A stretch of 19,651 nucleotides of DNA, taken from Congregibacter sp. (GTDB lineage: Bacteria; Pseudomonadota; Gammaproteobacteria; Pseudomonadales; Halieaceae). The notes beneath the pieces are model-generated. The model had not been told where the DNA came from and did no database searches. It saw only the letters and a program-made list of their open reading frames with translations. How positions within the stretch are numbered: the stretch's first letter is position 1; each line of letters opens with the position of its first letter. The stretch covers positions 1-19,651 of the forward strand of contig JACETJ010000008.1 of NCBI GenBank assembly GCA_013911345.1, read 5' to 3'. Shown piece after piece: positions 8,081 through 15,202 of this stretch. The position numbers were made by a program, and so were the translations under genes.

Positions 8081-10300
8081 TTACCGTCGCGCGCTACGGA
8101 CCACTTTCAGGACACCTTCCACGCTACGTAGCCGCTTCATCACACGAGCCAGATGGGTACGACTGCTGACCTGAAGCTCCAGGTCGACAAAGGTGAATTC
8201 GACATCCTTGTTCTGTGTGGCAATGCGCTCGATATTGAGGCCAATGGCGCTGAGGCGGGTCGCCAGGACAGCGATCATACCGCGGCGGTTTTCTACCTGA
8301 ACTCTGAGGCCTATTGGATAATTCCGTTCCACCGCCTCGTCCCAGTGAAGGGCAATCAGCCGGTCTCGCTGCTCTCGCATTTCCAGAAGATTGCGGCAAC
8401 TATCCCGGTGCACCATTAAGCCTTTCTCCTGCCCTAGGTAGCCCTGAATACCGTCGCCAGGCAGAGGGCAGCAGCACTTGGCATACGTGACGCCCACGCC
8501 TTCGGTACCTCGGATACCCAGTGTGGCCGCCTCACCACCCACGGCAGAGTTGTCACCGGCGCTGGTCAGGTGGGCAACGGCGATATGGGGCAGCGTGTTG
8601 CCCAGTGCGACGTCAACCATCAAAGTCTCGATGTCAGCTTTGCCCAACGCGGTCAGCGCGGACTGCATGGCTTCTTCTTCAATGGCATTCAGCCGAGTAT
8701 CGTGGGCCATCAAAGCCCGGTCCAGCAGATTGCGACCCAACGCCAACGAGTCCTCGCGGCGCTGATCTTTTAAAAAGTGGCGGATGTGGGTTCTGGCTCG
8801 CGCGGTCACCACCCAGTTAAGCCAGGAAGGACTCGGCCTGCCCGTTGGAGAGGTCACGATCTCGATCGTCGCACCGCTTTCCAGAGGCTCCGAGAGCGGC
8901 ACTAGCTGATTGCTCACGCGCGCAGCGACACAGTGATCCCCAATATCGCTGTGCACGGCATAGGCAAAATCGAGCGCGCAGGAACCTTTGGGCAGCTCAA
9001 GAATGTCACCACGGGGAGTAAAGACGTACACCTCGTCTGGAAAAAGGTCGATCTTGACGTTTTCAATGAACTCCAGCGAATCGCCAGCGCGCTGTTGCAT
9101 TTCCAGCAGGCCCTGAACCCACTCCCGAGCCCGGGTGTGGGACATACTGGCGCCCGTTTCCTCGCTTTTATAGAGCCAATGGGCAGCGATGCCGTTGTTG
9201 GCCATATCTTCCATTTCATGGGTCCGGATCTGGATTTCTATGGGCACCCCATGCATGCCCTTCAGCACAGTGTGCAAAGATTGATATCCGTTGGCCTTGG
9301 GGATGGCGATATAGTCCTTGAATTCCCCGGGCACCGGTTTATAGAGACTGTGCACCATACCCAACGCGCGGTAGCAGTCATCGACAGAGCCAACGATCAG
9401 ACGGAAGGCAAAGATATCCATGACCTGAGAAAAAGACTTCCGCTTGGCTTTCATCTTTCTGTAGATGCTGTAGAGGTGCTTTTCTCGTCCCACGACAGTA
9501 GCAGTCAACCCCTCGCGGAGCAGTGTCTGGCCCAGCTGGTCGCGGATCTGATCGACGAGCTGCTTCCGGTTGCCGCTCGCTGATCTGCGCGCGGCCTCGA
9601 GCCGTCTGGCGCGCATGGGGTAGAGCGCTTTAAGGCCTAGGTCTTCGAACTCCATTCGCACTTCATTCATGCCCAGACGCATGGCAATGGGCGCATAAAT
9701 ATCTAGCGTTTCACTGGCGATGCGCTTTATTTTCTCTCGGTTTAGCACGCCCAAAGTGCGCATGTTATGAAGCCGGTCTGCAAGTTTTACCAGGATGACT
9801 CGAATATCCTTCGCCATCGCCAACGTCATTTTTTGAAAGTTCTCGGCCTGCCGGAGTTCGACCGAATCAAATTCGACATGAGTCAGCTTGCTGACGCCAT
9901 CGACCAGCTCAGCCACTTCCTCGCCAAACTGAGCGCCAATGTCTTCCTTGTTGACGCCCGTGTCCTCAATCACATCGTGCAGCAGTGCCGCCATCAGGCT
10001 CTGAGCGTCCATGTGCATGCGAGCGAGAATGCTGGCTACGGCCAGGGGATGGGTGACGTAAGGCTCCCCGCTGCGCCGGGTCTGACCATAGTGGGCTTGC
10101 TCGGAGTAATAATAGGCTCGCCTGACCAGCTGCGCCTGATCAAGCGGCAGGTAGTCGGCAATTAGCTGCTCAAAAGCAGCCAGCGAGCTGTTCGCGAAGT
10201 GCCCTTCTCGGGGAATGGAATGTGCAGCCGCTTTTTGCCCCGACCGGCTGCCGATGCCGGGGAGAGATCCGCTGATAGCTTGGAGTGTTGTTGCTACCAC
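8081..10300 (-). CDS. spoT: Bifunctional (p)ppGpp synthetase/hydrolase SpoT
   Basis: SpoT makes and degrades (p)ppGpp, the stringent response alarmone. Domains in order: HD hydrolase (YVTHPLAVA near 81-89, HDVIEDT at 108-114, LADRLHNMRTL), which looks intact; the synthetase, with MDIFAFRLIV and FKDYIAIPKANGYQSLHT followed by EIQIRT; TGS (VYVFTPRGDILELPKGSCALDFAYAVH); a helical region; the conserved-cysteine motif CCCPLPGDGIQGY; and a C-terminal ACT domain. Both catalytic halves appear functional. It has 739 residues against about 702 in E. coli; the first 39 or so have no counterpart in E. coli SpoT. The start is GTG 10300, 18 bases after rpoZ, and I see no other usable start before the conserved region. 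It is probably co-transcribed with rpoZ and ridA. Confidence 0.97.
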   Translation of the reverse strand: MVATTLQAISGSLPGIGSRSGQKAAAHSIPREGHFANSSLAAFEQLIADYLPLDQAQLVRRAYYYSEQAHYGQTRRSGEPYVTHPLAVASILARMHMDAQSLMAALLHDVIEDTGVNKEDIGAQFGEEVAELVDGVSKLTHVEFDSVELRQAENFQKMTLAMAKDIRVILVKLADRLHNMRTLGVLNREKIKRIASETLDIYAPIAMRLGMNEVRMEFEDLGLKALYPMRARRLEAARRSASGNRKQLVDQIRDQLGQTLLREGLTATVVGREKHLYSIYRKMKAKRKSFSQVMDIFAFRLIVGSVDDCYRALGMVHSLYKPVPGEFKDYIAIPKANGYQSLHTVLKGMHGVPIEIQIRTHEMEDMANNGIAAHWLYKSEETGASMSHTRAREWVQGLLEMQQRAGDSLEFIENVKIDLFPDEVYVFTPRGDILELPKGSCALDFAYAVHSDIGDHCVAARVSNQLVPLSEPLESGATIEIVTSPTGRPSPSWLNWVVTARARTHIRHFLKDQRREDSLALGRNLLDRALMAHDTRLNAIEEEAMQSALTALGKADIETLMVDVALGNTLPHIAVAHLTSAGDNSAVGGEAATLGIRGTEGVGVTYAKCCCPLPGDGIQGYLGQEKGLMVHRDSCRNLLEMREQRDRLIALHWDEAVERNYPIGLRVQVENRRGMIAVLATRLSAIGLNIERIATQNKDVEFTFVDLELQVSSRTHLARVMKRLRSVEGVLKVVRSARR

Positions 10301-10318
10301 TGCCAGCGGACTCGGTTA

Positions 10319-10576
10319 TCAGAGGATGGGGGTCTCGAAGCTGGCCGCTAGTTCTTCCTCTGCTTCGATTTCGCTTTCGCGGGCGAGTACTTCCGGGGTA
10401 ATTAAACCCTCGGCGATCTCTCGCAGCGCGATGACCGTGGCCTTGTCTGACTCGTCCTCTACGAGCGGGTCGCGACCACCCGTCGCCATTTGCCGGGCGC
10501 GCTTAGAAGCAAGCATAACCAGCTCAAATCGGTTATCGACATTGTCCAGACAGTCTTCAACAGTAATTCTCGCCAT
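10319..10576 (-). CDS. rpoZ: RNA polymerase omega subunit
   Basis: Omega assists assembly of beta-prime into RNA polymerase, and its N-terminus contributes to ppGpp binding site 1 at the beta-prime/omega interface. The 85-residue protein begins [20 protein letters not shown], followed by ASKRARQ and the [16 protein letters not shown] segment, all typical of gammaproteobacterial RpoZ, with an acidic tail. AAGGAG lies 11 bases before the ATG, slightly far. It precedes spoT by 18 bases, the usual arrangement, which places the ppGpp enzyme with a subunit that helps polymerase sense ppGpp. A separate promoter upstream is likely because of the 125-base gap after gmk. Confidence 0.97.
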   Translation of the reverse strand: MARITVEDCLDNVDNRFELVMLASKRARQMATGGRDPLVEDESDKATVIALREIAEGLITPEVLARESEIEAEEELAASFETPIL

Positions 10577-10601
10577 GACAGCGTGGTCTCCTTATTGCTC
10601 A

Positions 10602-10617
10602 CCGCGTATCAACGCGG
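10602..10617 (-). promoter_or_regulatory. Short GC hairpin in the rpoZ-spoT 5' leader
   Basis: Read on the minus strand, CCGCG-TTGATA-CGCGG can fold into a five-pair stem with a six-base loop just upstream of the rpoZ ribosome binding site. The upstream CCGCG also belongs to a 10-base palindrome CGCGGCCGCG at 10613-10622, so two pairings compete. Function is inferred only. Confidence 0.35.
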
Positions 10618-10623
10618 CCGCGC

Positions 10624-10629
10624 AGTATA
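10624..10629 (-). promoter_or_regulatory. Candidate -10 element of an rpoZ-spoT promoter
   Basis: On the minus strand TATACT (five of six to consensus) is followed by a GC-rich start region beginning GCGCGGCCGCG. The -35 is poor; the best match is GTGCAA with a short 15-base spacer. Its position 48 bases before the rpoZ ATG, within the gap after gmk, suits a promoter for rpoZ-spoT-ridA. The GC-rich discriminator would be compatible with ppGpp repression. Confidence 0.4.
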
Positions 10630-10668
10630 ACGTAGGAATCAGTTTTGCACCGCCCCGACAACAACGTA

Positions 10669-10703
10669 AATTTGCCGGTCGCTCATGCCATTACGGGCAA
10701 ATT
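10669..10703. repeat. Inverted repeat at the 3' end of gmk, possible weak terminator
   Basis: AATTTGCC (10669-10676) pairs perfectly with GGCAAATT (10696-10703) across a 19-base loop. The distal arm overlaps the gmk stop codon. In the gmk transcript it would form an eight-pair stem followed by a UUUACGUUGUUGU-like tract, not a strong uridine run, so it may be a partial terminator or a 3' stabilising hairpin. Confidence 0.5.
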
Positions 10704-11328
10704 AGGCGAGCAGATCCTCAATCAGATCTTGAAGGCCTGACTGTTGCTGGCCGGTTCTGAGTCTCAGTGAGCGCACTAGCGCTTGTAGTTGTTGCAGCGC
10801 CGTATCGAATTGGTCGTTGATAATGAGGTAGTCGGCCTCATCCCAATGCGACATTTCATCACGCGCGGCACGCATTCTGATGTCGATGGTGTCCTCTGCG
10901 TCCTGACCCCGCGCCTGAAGACGTGCCTTGAGCGTTTCAAGTGAGGGCGGCAGGATGAAGAGCCAGGCGCTGTCCGGTAACAACTTTCTCACCTGCTGGG
11001 CACCTTGCCAGTCAATTTCCAGGATCACGTCGGCGCCGTCGGATAGCCTCGCCTCGAGCTGCGTCAGGCTGGTGCCGTAGAGATGACCAAAGACCTCGGC
11101 AGACTCGAAGAATGCCCCGGCCTCTCGCATCTCATGGAAGGTCTCAGTCGAGATGAAAAAGTAATTGACCCCCTCTTTCTCACCGGGTCGCTGCGGCCGG
11201 GTCGTGTGCGATACGGAAACTTCAACCCGATCATCCCGCTCCATCAGCGCTTTGATCAACGACGTCTTTCCCGCTCCGCTGGGCGCGGAGACGATTAATA
11301 ACTGTCCTCTGGTCGCATTCACACTCAA
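10702..11328 (-). CDS. gmk: Guanylate kinase
   Basis: Guanylate kinase phosphorylates GMP to GDP with ATP in the cytosol, supplying GDP/GTP for RNA, DNA and ppGpp synthesis. The 208 residues (E. coli 207) include the P-loop APSGAGKT at 15-22, SVSHTTRPQRPGEKEGVNYFF in the GMP-binding lobe, ILEIDWQGAQQVRK, and IRMRAARDEMSHWDEADYLIIND. The start is TTG, three bases after the yicC stop, with GAGTAG just upstream; GTG 11322, two codons on, is an equally possible start. It is clearly coupled to yicC and followed by a 125-base gap with an inverted repeat before rpoZ. Confidence 0.97.
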   Translation of the reverse strand: MSVNATRGQLLIVSAPSGAGKTSLIKALMERDDRVEVSVSHTTRPQRPGEKEGVNYFFISTETFHEMREAGAFFESAEVFGHLYGTSLTQLEARLSDGADVILEIDWQGAQQVRKLLPDSAWLFILPPSLETLKARLQARGQDAEDTIDIRMRAARDEMSHWDEADYLIINDQFDTALQQLQALVRSLRLRTGQQQSGLQDLIEDLLA

Positions 11329-11331
11329 ATT

Positions 11332-12195
11332 CTACTCAATGTTCTGGATTTGCTCGCGCATTTGCTCGATCAACACTTTGAACTCCACTGAGACGTTGGT
11401 GGTACTGAGCGCAGTAGATTTTGAGCCCAGCGTATTGGCTTCGCGATTGAGTTCTTGCATCAGGAAATCTAGGCGCCTGCCCACCGGCGCGGCGCTTTCC
11501 AAGGCTGACTCAATGGCATCCAGATGCGCCTCAAGGCGGTCCATTTCTTCTTCGACATCTGCCCGTTGCAACACGTAGACAATTTCTTCTTCCAGCCGCA
11601 TCGGCTCTGCTTCGATATCGAGCGACCGCAGTCTGTCGAGCAGTCGCTGTCGATGTGCGCTCTGCAGGTCTGGGAGGTGTTCCTTGAGCGTGGCGAGGTG
11701 CACCCGCATCGCATCCGACCGTTGCTGGATTAGAGCGGCCAGTTTTGCGCCTTCCTGTTGTCGTTGCCCGCGAAGCCCTTCGAAGCACTGTTTGGCGGCA
11801 TCCGTTGTCGCACCCTGGAGTGCTTCTAGGTCGGTTTCAGGTTCAGTCATGACGCCTGGCGAGAGCAACAGCGCGAGCTGATCAGGTACGGCAGCTTCGG
11901 GGAATGCCGCAGCAACCTGCGCCAGAGAGGTTCGGAGTGTCGCGAGGCGCTCAGTATTAAAGGTCGCGGGGGCGGCTGAGCCGCTGTCAGAGACGCGAAT
12001 CAGCAATTCAAGTTTGCCGCGTGAAAAATGCTTCCCCGCCTGCTCGCGCAACGCGCCTTCCAGCACCCTAAGGTTATCGGGCATCCGACACTGTAAGTCC
12101 AAGTAGCGGTTGTTGACGGAGCGGCACTCTACGGTGACCGTCAGGGCACCCGTTGTTACACTCCCGCGGGCAAAGCCCGTCATGCTTTGAGTCAC
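11332..12195 (-). CDS. yicC: YicC family endoribonuclease
   Basis: YicC/YloC proteins are reported endoribonucleases; E. coli YicC affects turnover of the small RNA RyhB. The start GTG 12195 gives 287 residues, the same as E. coli YicC, and N-terminus [10 protein letters not shown] matching the family MIxSMTxxAR. GAGGA six bases before this GTG decides the start; the ATG at 12201 would place that motif against the start codon, and the longest frame (12276) overlaps the divergent rph. Conserved blocks are [49 protein letters not shown] and, at the C-terminus (DUF1732), [23 protein letters not shown] followed by [18 protein letters not shown]. It is coupled to gmk and divergent from rph. Confidence 0.96.
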   Translation of the reverse strand: MTQSMTGFARGSVTTGALTVTVECRSVNNRYLDLQCRMPDNLRVLEGALREQAGKHFSRGKLELLIRVSDSGSAAPATFNTERLATLRTSLAQVAAAFPEAAVPDQLALLLSPGVMTEPETDLEALQGATTDAAKQCFEGLRGQRQQEGAKLAALIQQRSDAMRVHLATLKEHLPDLQSAHRQRLLDRLRSLDIEAEPMRLEEEIVYVLQRADVEEEMDRLEAHLDAIESALESAAPVGRRLDFLMQELNREANTLGSKSTALSTTNVSVEFKVLIEQMREQIQNIE

Positions 12196-12274
12196 TGCCA
12201 TTCCTCGGCCAAGCGCTTTGCTTAGTGTAACAGCAGTGCTTTGGGCTGACCGACCCAGACAACAGGAGAGCACC

Positions 12275-13009
12275 ATGCAGACACCACCCGACCGACCCAG
12301 CGGGCGAGCCCCCGATGCGATGCGCTCAATCGGGTTTGAGCGAGGCTACACCTGCCACGCAGAAGGGTCTGTGCTGGTGTCTTTCGGGCGCACCAAAGTC
12401 ATTTGCACTGCCAGTGTGAATGCTGGAGTGCCAGGTTTTTTGCGCGGCAAAGGTGAGGGCTGGTTGACCGCCGAGTATGGGATGTTGCCACGCTCCACTG
12501 GCACGCGAATGGACCGGGAGGCAGCAAGGGGCAAGCAGGGTGGGCGAACGGTTGAAATCCAGCGACTCATTGGCCGCTCTTTGCGTGCGGCGTTGGATCT
12601 CAAGCTGCTGGGGGAGCGCACGATCACCGTGGACTGCGATGTGATACAGGCAGACGGCGGCACCCGTACGGCGGCGATCTCGGGCGCTTGCGTGGCGGTA
12701 GTGGACGCGCTGAACCATCTTCAACGCGCCGGTGAACTGGATTCAGATCCACTCAAACATTTGATCTCAGCGGTATCTGTTGGCGTGTGGAATGGTGTCC
12801 CGGTGGCGGATCTCGATTACGCTGAGGATTCAACTGCCGACAGTGATATGAACGTTGTCATGACAGAGCATGGCGGCTTGATCGAGGTGCAAGGCACCGC
12901 AGAGGGCGCCACATTCAGCCAGGAGGAGCTCACGAGGCTGCTTGCGCTCGCCGCCTCGGCGGGTGAAGCGATCACTGCCGCACAGCGAGCTGCCCTCGAG
13001 CAAGGTTAG
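12275..13009 (+). CDS. rph: Ribonuclease PH
   Basis: RNase PH is a phosphate-dependent 3'-5' exoribonuclease that trims tRNA 3' ends and helps degrade structured RNA; it works as a hexamer. The 244-residue product (E. coli active form 238) shows [79 protein letters not shown] with its Arg-rich active-site region, [17 protein letters not shown] with the phosphate/catalytic region, and [21 protein letters not shown] six bases before ATG 12275 sets the start; the longer frame from 12218 lacks one. It is divergent from yicC and ends tail-to-tail with the crc-like gene, overlapping by four bases. Unlike E. coli, pyrE is not directly downstream. Confidence 0.97.
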   Translation: MQTPPDRPSGRAPDAMRSIGFERGYTCHAEGSVLVSFGRTKVICTASVNAGVPGFLRGKGEGWLTAEYGMLPRSTGTRMDREAARGKQGGRTVEIQRLIGRSLRAALDLKLLGERTITVDCDVIQADGGTRTAAISGACVAVVDALNHLQRAGELDSDPLKHLISAVSVGVWNGVPVADLDYAEDSTADSDMNVVMTEHGGLIEVQGTAEGATFSQEELTRLLALAASAGEAITAAQRAALEQG

Positions 13010-13767
13010 AGCTGCAGATCGTAATCCATGATCACGGGCGCGTGATGTGAAAACGCCTGCTCGTCAAAAATACTGCCCCGCTCAACCCGGCTCGCCAGCA
13101 GCTCAGAGATAATTTGCGTATCGGTGCGCAGACCGCCCGCATCGTCGCCATCAGGCCACCAGGTGTAGGCTCCGGGGTCGCTATCGGCTAGGGAGTAAGC
13201 GTCGGTATAACCGCTGTCGTAGAGGTCCAGTAACCAACCGCGTTCCGAGGGAGACAGCCCAGGTAGCGTCTGACTGTTCCCGGCGTCCTCTGCGTCGGCA
13301 TGATGCGTCATTAACTCCCATCCACCACAGAGAATGTAACCACGGCGCTTGTGGCGCACTTTCTCGAGGTGGCTACTCAGCTGTGAAAGAAAGCCCAGCT
13401 TGCTCGCCATGGCCTCAGGCCCGCCCGTGCCGCTAGGCACCAGCACTGAGCCCACGCTGATCTCTTCGAAATCTGCTTGAATGTACAACCCCTGAGCGTC
13501 ATACGCTTCGAAACCCAGCCCCCAAATAATGGCTTTAGGAAGGCGCTTACTGTAGATGGCCACCCCGTTTAATCGAGGGTTCTCGTAGTGGTCCAGAAAA
13601 TATGGATGGTAGTTCGCAGGGAAGAACGCCTCGCCCGACAAGTTATGCTCGGCGCAACGGGTATCCTGCAGGCAGATGATGTCCGCGTCTTGCGCAAACA
13701 ACCATGCAAGGCAGCCCTTATCGGCCGCCTGCTCTAGCCCCTCGATGACGAGGCTGATGACCTTCAT
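13006..13767 (-). CDS. crc: Crc-like catabolite repression control protein (exonuclease III fold, catalytically degenerate)
   Basis: In Pseudomonas, Crc acts with Hfq to block translation of catabolic mRNAs; it has an exonuclease III fold but no nuclease activity. The 253-residue product aligns along its length with remembered Pseudomonas Crc (259): [65 protein letters not shown], and the terminal [13 protein letters not shown]. It lies beside rph and pyrE as in Pseudomonas. Exonuclease III residues are lost: Asn7 to Val, Glu to Asp in LQDT, GDxN to GGWE, SDHAP to SHHAP. ATG 13767 is preceded by AGGA at good spacing; the frame upstream to 13896 is not conserved and runs into pyrE. Whether it works with Hfq here is inferred from homology. 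An ordinary xthA is unlikely. Confidence 0.88.
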   Translation of the reverse strand: MKVISLVIEGLEQAADKGCLAWLFAQDADIICLQDTRCAEHNLSGEAFFPANYHPYFLDHYENPRLNGVAIYSKRLPKAIIWGLGFEAYDAQGLYIQADFEEISVGSVLVPSGTGGPEAMASKLGFLSQLSSHLEKVRHKRRGYILCGGWELMTHHADAEDAGNSQTLPGLSPSERGWLLDLYDSGYTDAYSLADSDPGAYTWWPDGDDAGGLRTDTQIISELLASRVERGSIFDEQAFSHHAPVIMDYDLQL

Positions 13768-13817
13768 CGCTAGTCCTGCCCGCTTTGATTTCATATGATA
13801 CGGTGAAATGAAGCGCC

Positions 13818-13862
13818 CAGACTGCGGCTTGGCGTAGATTCGGGGCCGTTGATCGCAGTCTG
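13818..13862. repeat. 9-base inverted repeat in the crc / pyrE divergent intergenic region
   Basis: CAGACTGCG (13818-13826) and CGCAGTCTG (13854-13862) are perfect reverse complements separated by 27 bases, inside the 121-base gap between divergent crc and pyrE starts. They could be paired operator half-sites for looping or a hairpin in one leader transcript. The sequence is seen directly; the role is inferred. Confidence 0.6.
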
Positions 13863-13888
13863 AACAATTAAACGCCATGGAGTGGGGT

Positions 13889-14545
13889 GTGAACACGACC
13901 GCGCAGAGTTTCCGTCAGGACTTTATCGAATTGGCGCTGCAGTGCGAGGTGCTGCAGTTTGGGGAGTTCGAGCTCAAATCTGGGCGCGTTAGCCCGTACT
14001 TTTTTAACGCGGGGAAGTTTTCGACGGGTGGCGCGCTGGCGCGATTGGGGCGCTGCTATGCCGCTGCCTTGCACGCGTCGGATCTTCACGCTGACATGCT
14101 CTTCGGCCCCGCTTATAAGGGGATTCCCTTGGTGTCCACCACGGCCATGGCGCTGTCGGACCAACATGGCATCGACCTGCCGTTTGCCTTCAATCGCAAG
14201 GAAGCCAAGACCCACGGCGAGGGAGGCAACATTGTGGGCGCGCCGCTCGCGGGTGATGTGGTGGTCATTGACGATGTGATGACAGCGGGCACCGCCATCC
14301 GGGAATCGATGGCCATTCTGAATGAGTCTGGTGCGCGTGGTGCGGGAGTGGTGATTGGGCTGGATCGCTGCGAGCGAGGTGACGGTGAGCTGTCGGCGGT
14401 ACAGCAAGTGGAACAGGATTGGGGGTTGAGAGTGGTGAGCGTGGTCTCGCTGCACGACATTATCTTATGGGTAGAGAGCAATCCCGCAATGGCCCAACAT
14501 CGTGAGGCCTTGGAGCGGTATCGGCAGCGTTATGGCGTGGCATAG
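13889..14545 (+). CDS. pyrE: Orotate phosphoribosyltransferase
   Basis: PyrE joins orotate and PRPP to give orotidine 5'-monophosphate in pyrimidine synthesis. The 218-residue product (E. coli 213) shows [19 protein letters not shown] near 24-42, [14 protein letters not shown], the flexible catalytic loop [13 protein letters not shown] near 101-113, and the PRPP motif [13 protein letters not shown] near 124-136. GTG 13889 is preferred over ATG 13877 because GGAG sits six bases before it and because the extra four residues are not conserved. It is divergent from the crc-like gene, and its 3' end overlaps the start of the DUF4124 gene by 14 bases, so the two are co-expressed. There is no rph-type leader as in E. 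coli. Confidence 0.97.
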   Translation: MNTTAQSFRQDFIELALQCEVLQFGEFELKSGRVSPYFFNAGKFSTGGALARLGRCYAAALHASDLHADMLFGPAYKGIPLVSTTAMALSDQHGIDLPFAFNRKEAKTHGEGGNIVGAPLAGDVVVIDDVMTAGTAIRESMAILNESGARGAGVVIGLDRCERGDGELSAVQQVEQDWGLRVVSVVSLHDIILWVESNPAMAQHREALERYRQRYGVA

Positions 14546-15185
14546 ATCCTCCAAGCCATCGCTATTGCTTGTGACACTGTTGTGGGTGTCTGGTGTTGTG
14601 CCTGCTGAGCTCTATCGCTATCAAAACGAGTCGGGTGTAACGGTTGTCGACTGGGCAATTCCGGCGGCTTACGTCGGTGATGGTTACGAGGTCCTGAGCG
14701 AGTCAGGGCAGGTGGTTCGGGTGGTGCCACCCGCCAAAACAGAGACCGAACTAGAGCGAGATGCCGCGGCCAAGCAGGCACGAGACGCGGAAGCGGCTGC
14801 CGAGGCGGCGCAGCTGGAGCGCGACACCTTTTTGTTGCGGCGTTACAGCACGATTCAGGATATCGAGGCGGCTCGGGATCGCTCTCTTCGCGAGCTCGAT
14901 ATTCGTATTGCCATTCTGAACAGCCAGCGAGAGACCTTGTCGCAGCAGCTTGCCCGGCATGAGGCTGCCCTCGGCACCACCGGGCAGTCTGACCAAATGA
15001 CGAGTCAGTACAAAGAAGAGACCGTTGCGGCGCTCAAAGCAGAAATCCGCAGCCTTGATGAGGCCAGGGAGGGCAGACAACAGCAAGCGGCAGCACTGGC
15101 CGAAGCCTTCAGTCGCGATATAGAGCGTTTTGCGGAGCTGGAAGAGATCGTCGCCTTGCGGCGCCAGATGAGTGCTTCACCTTAG
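14532..15185 (+). CDS. Exported DUF4124-domain protein with coiled-coil C-terminal part
   Basis: The function is unknown. The chosen ATG gives 217 residues beginning with a Sec signal peptide: basic [10 protein letters not shown], a hydrophobic core [13 protein letters not shown], and a likely cleavage after PA just before ELYRYQ. The mature N-terminus [20 protein letters not shown] followed by [21 protein letters not shown] is typical of DUF4124. From about residue 60 the chain is rich in Ala, Glu, Arg and Gln with heptad-like spacing, indicating a long helical or coiled-coil segment and a periplasmic structural or envelope role. An upstream in-frame GTG at 14502 would spoil the signal peptide. 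It overlaps pyrE by 14 bases, which implies coupling but not a shared pathway. Confidence 0.88.
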   Translation: MAWHRSSKPSLLLVTLLWVSGVVPAELYRYQNESGVTVVDWAIPAAYVGDGYEVLSESGQVVRVVPPAKTETELERDAAAKQARDAEAAAEAAQLERDTFLLRRYSTIQDIEAARDRSLRELDIRIAILNSQRETLSQQLARHEAALGTTGQSDQMTSQYKEETVAALKAEIRSLDEAREGRQQQAAALAEAFSRDIERFAELEEIVALRRQMSASP

Positions 15186-15202
15186 AGCGCTAATGATGGG
15201 CC

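Noticed and set aside
8933..9583. Open frame of 216 codons on the plus strand opposite spoT
   Set aside because: It lies wholly antisense to a well-conserved gene; its product resembles no family, and long antisense frames are common in moderately GC-rich coding DNA.
12202..12276. Upstream extension of yicC overlapping the rph start
   Set aside because: The added residues do not match the family, and a good ribosome binding site marks GTG 12195.
13768..13896. 43-residue upstream extension of the crc-like gene
   Set aside because: The family N-terminus begins at ATG 13767 with a good ribosome binding site; the extension would overlap the pyrE start.
13868..14455. Open frame of 195 codons on the minus strand opposite pyrE
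   Set aside because: It is antisense to a clear pyrE, with a basic, low-complexity product and no ribosome binding site.
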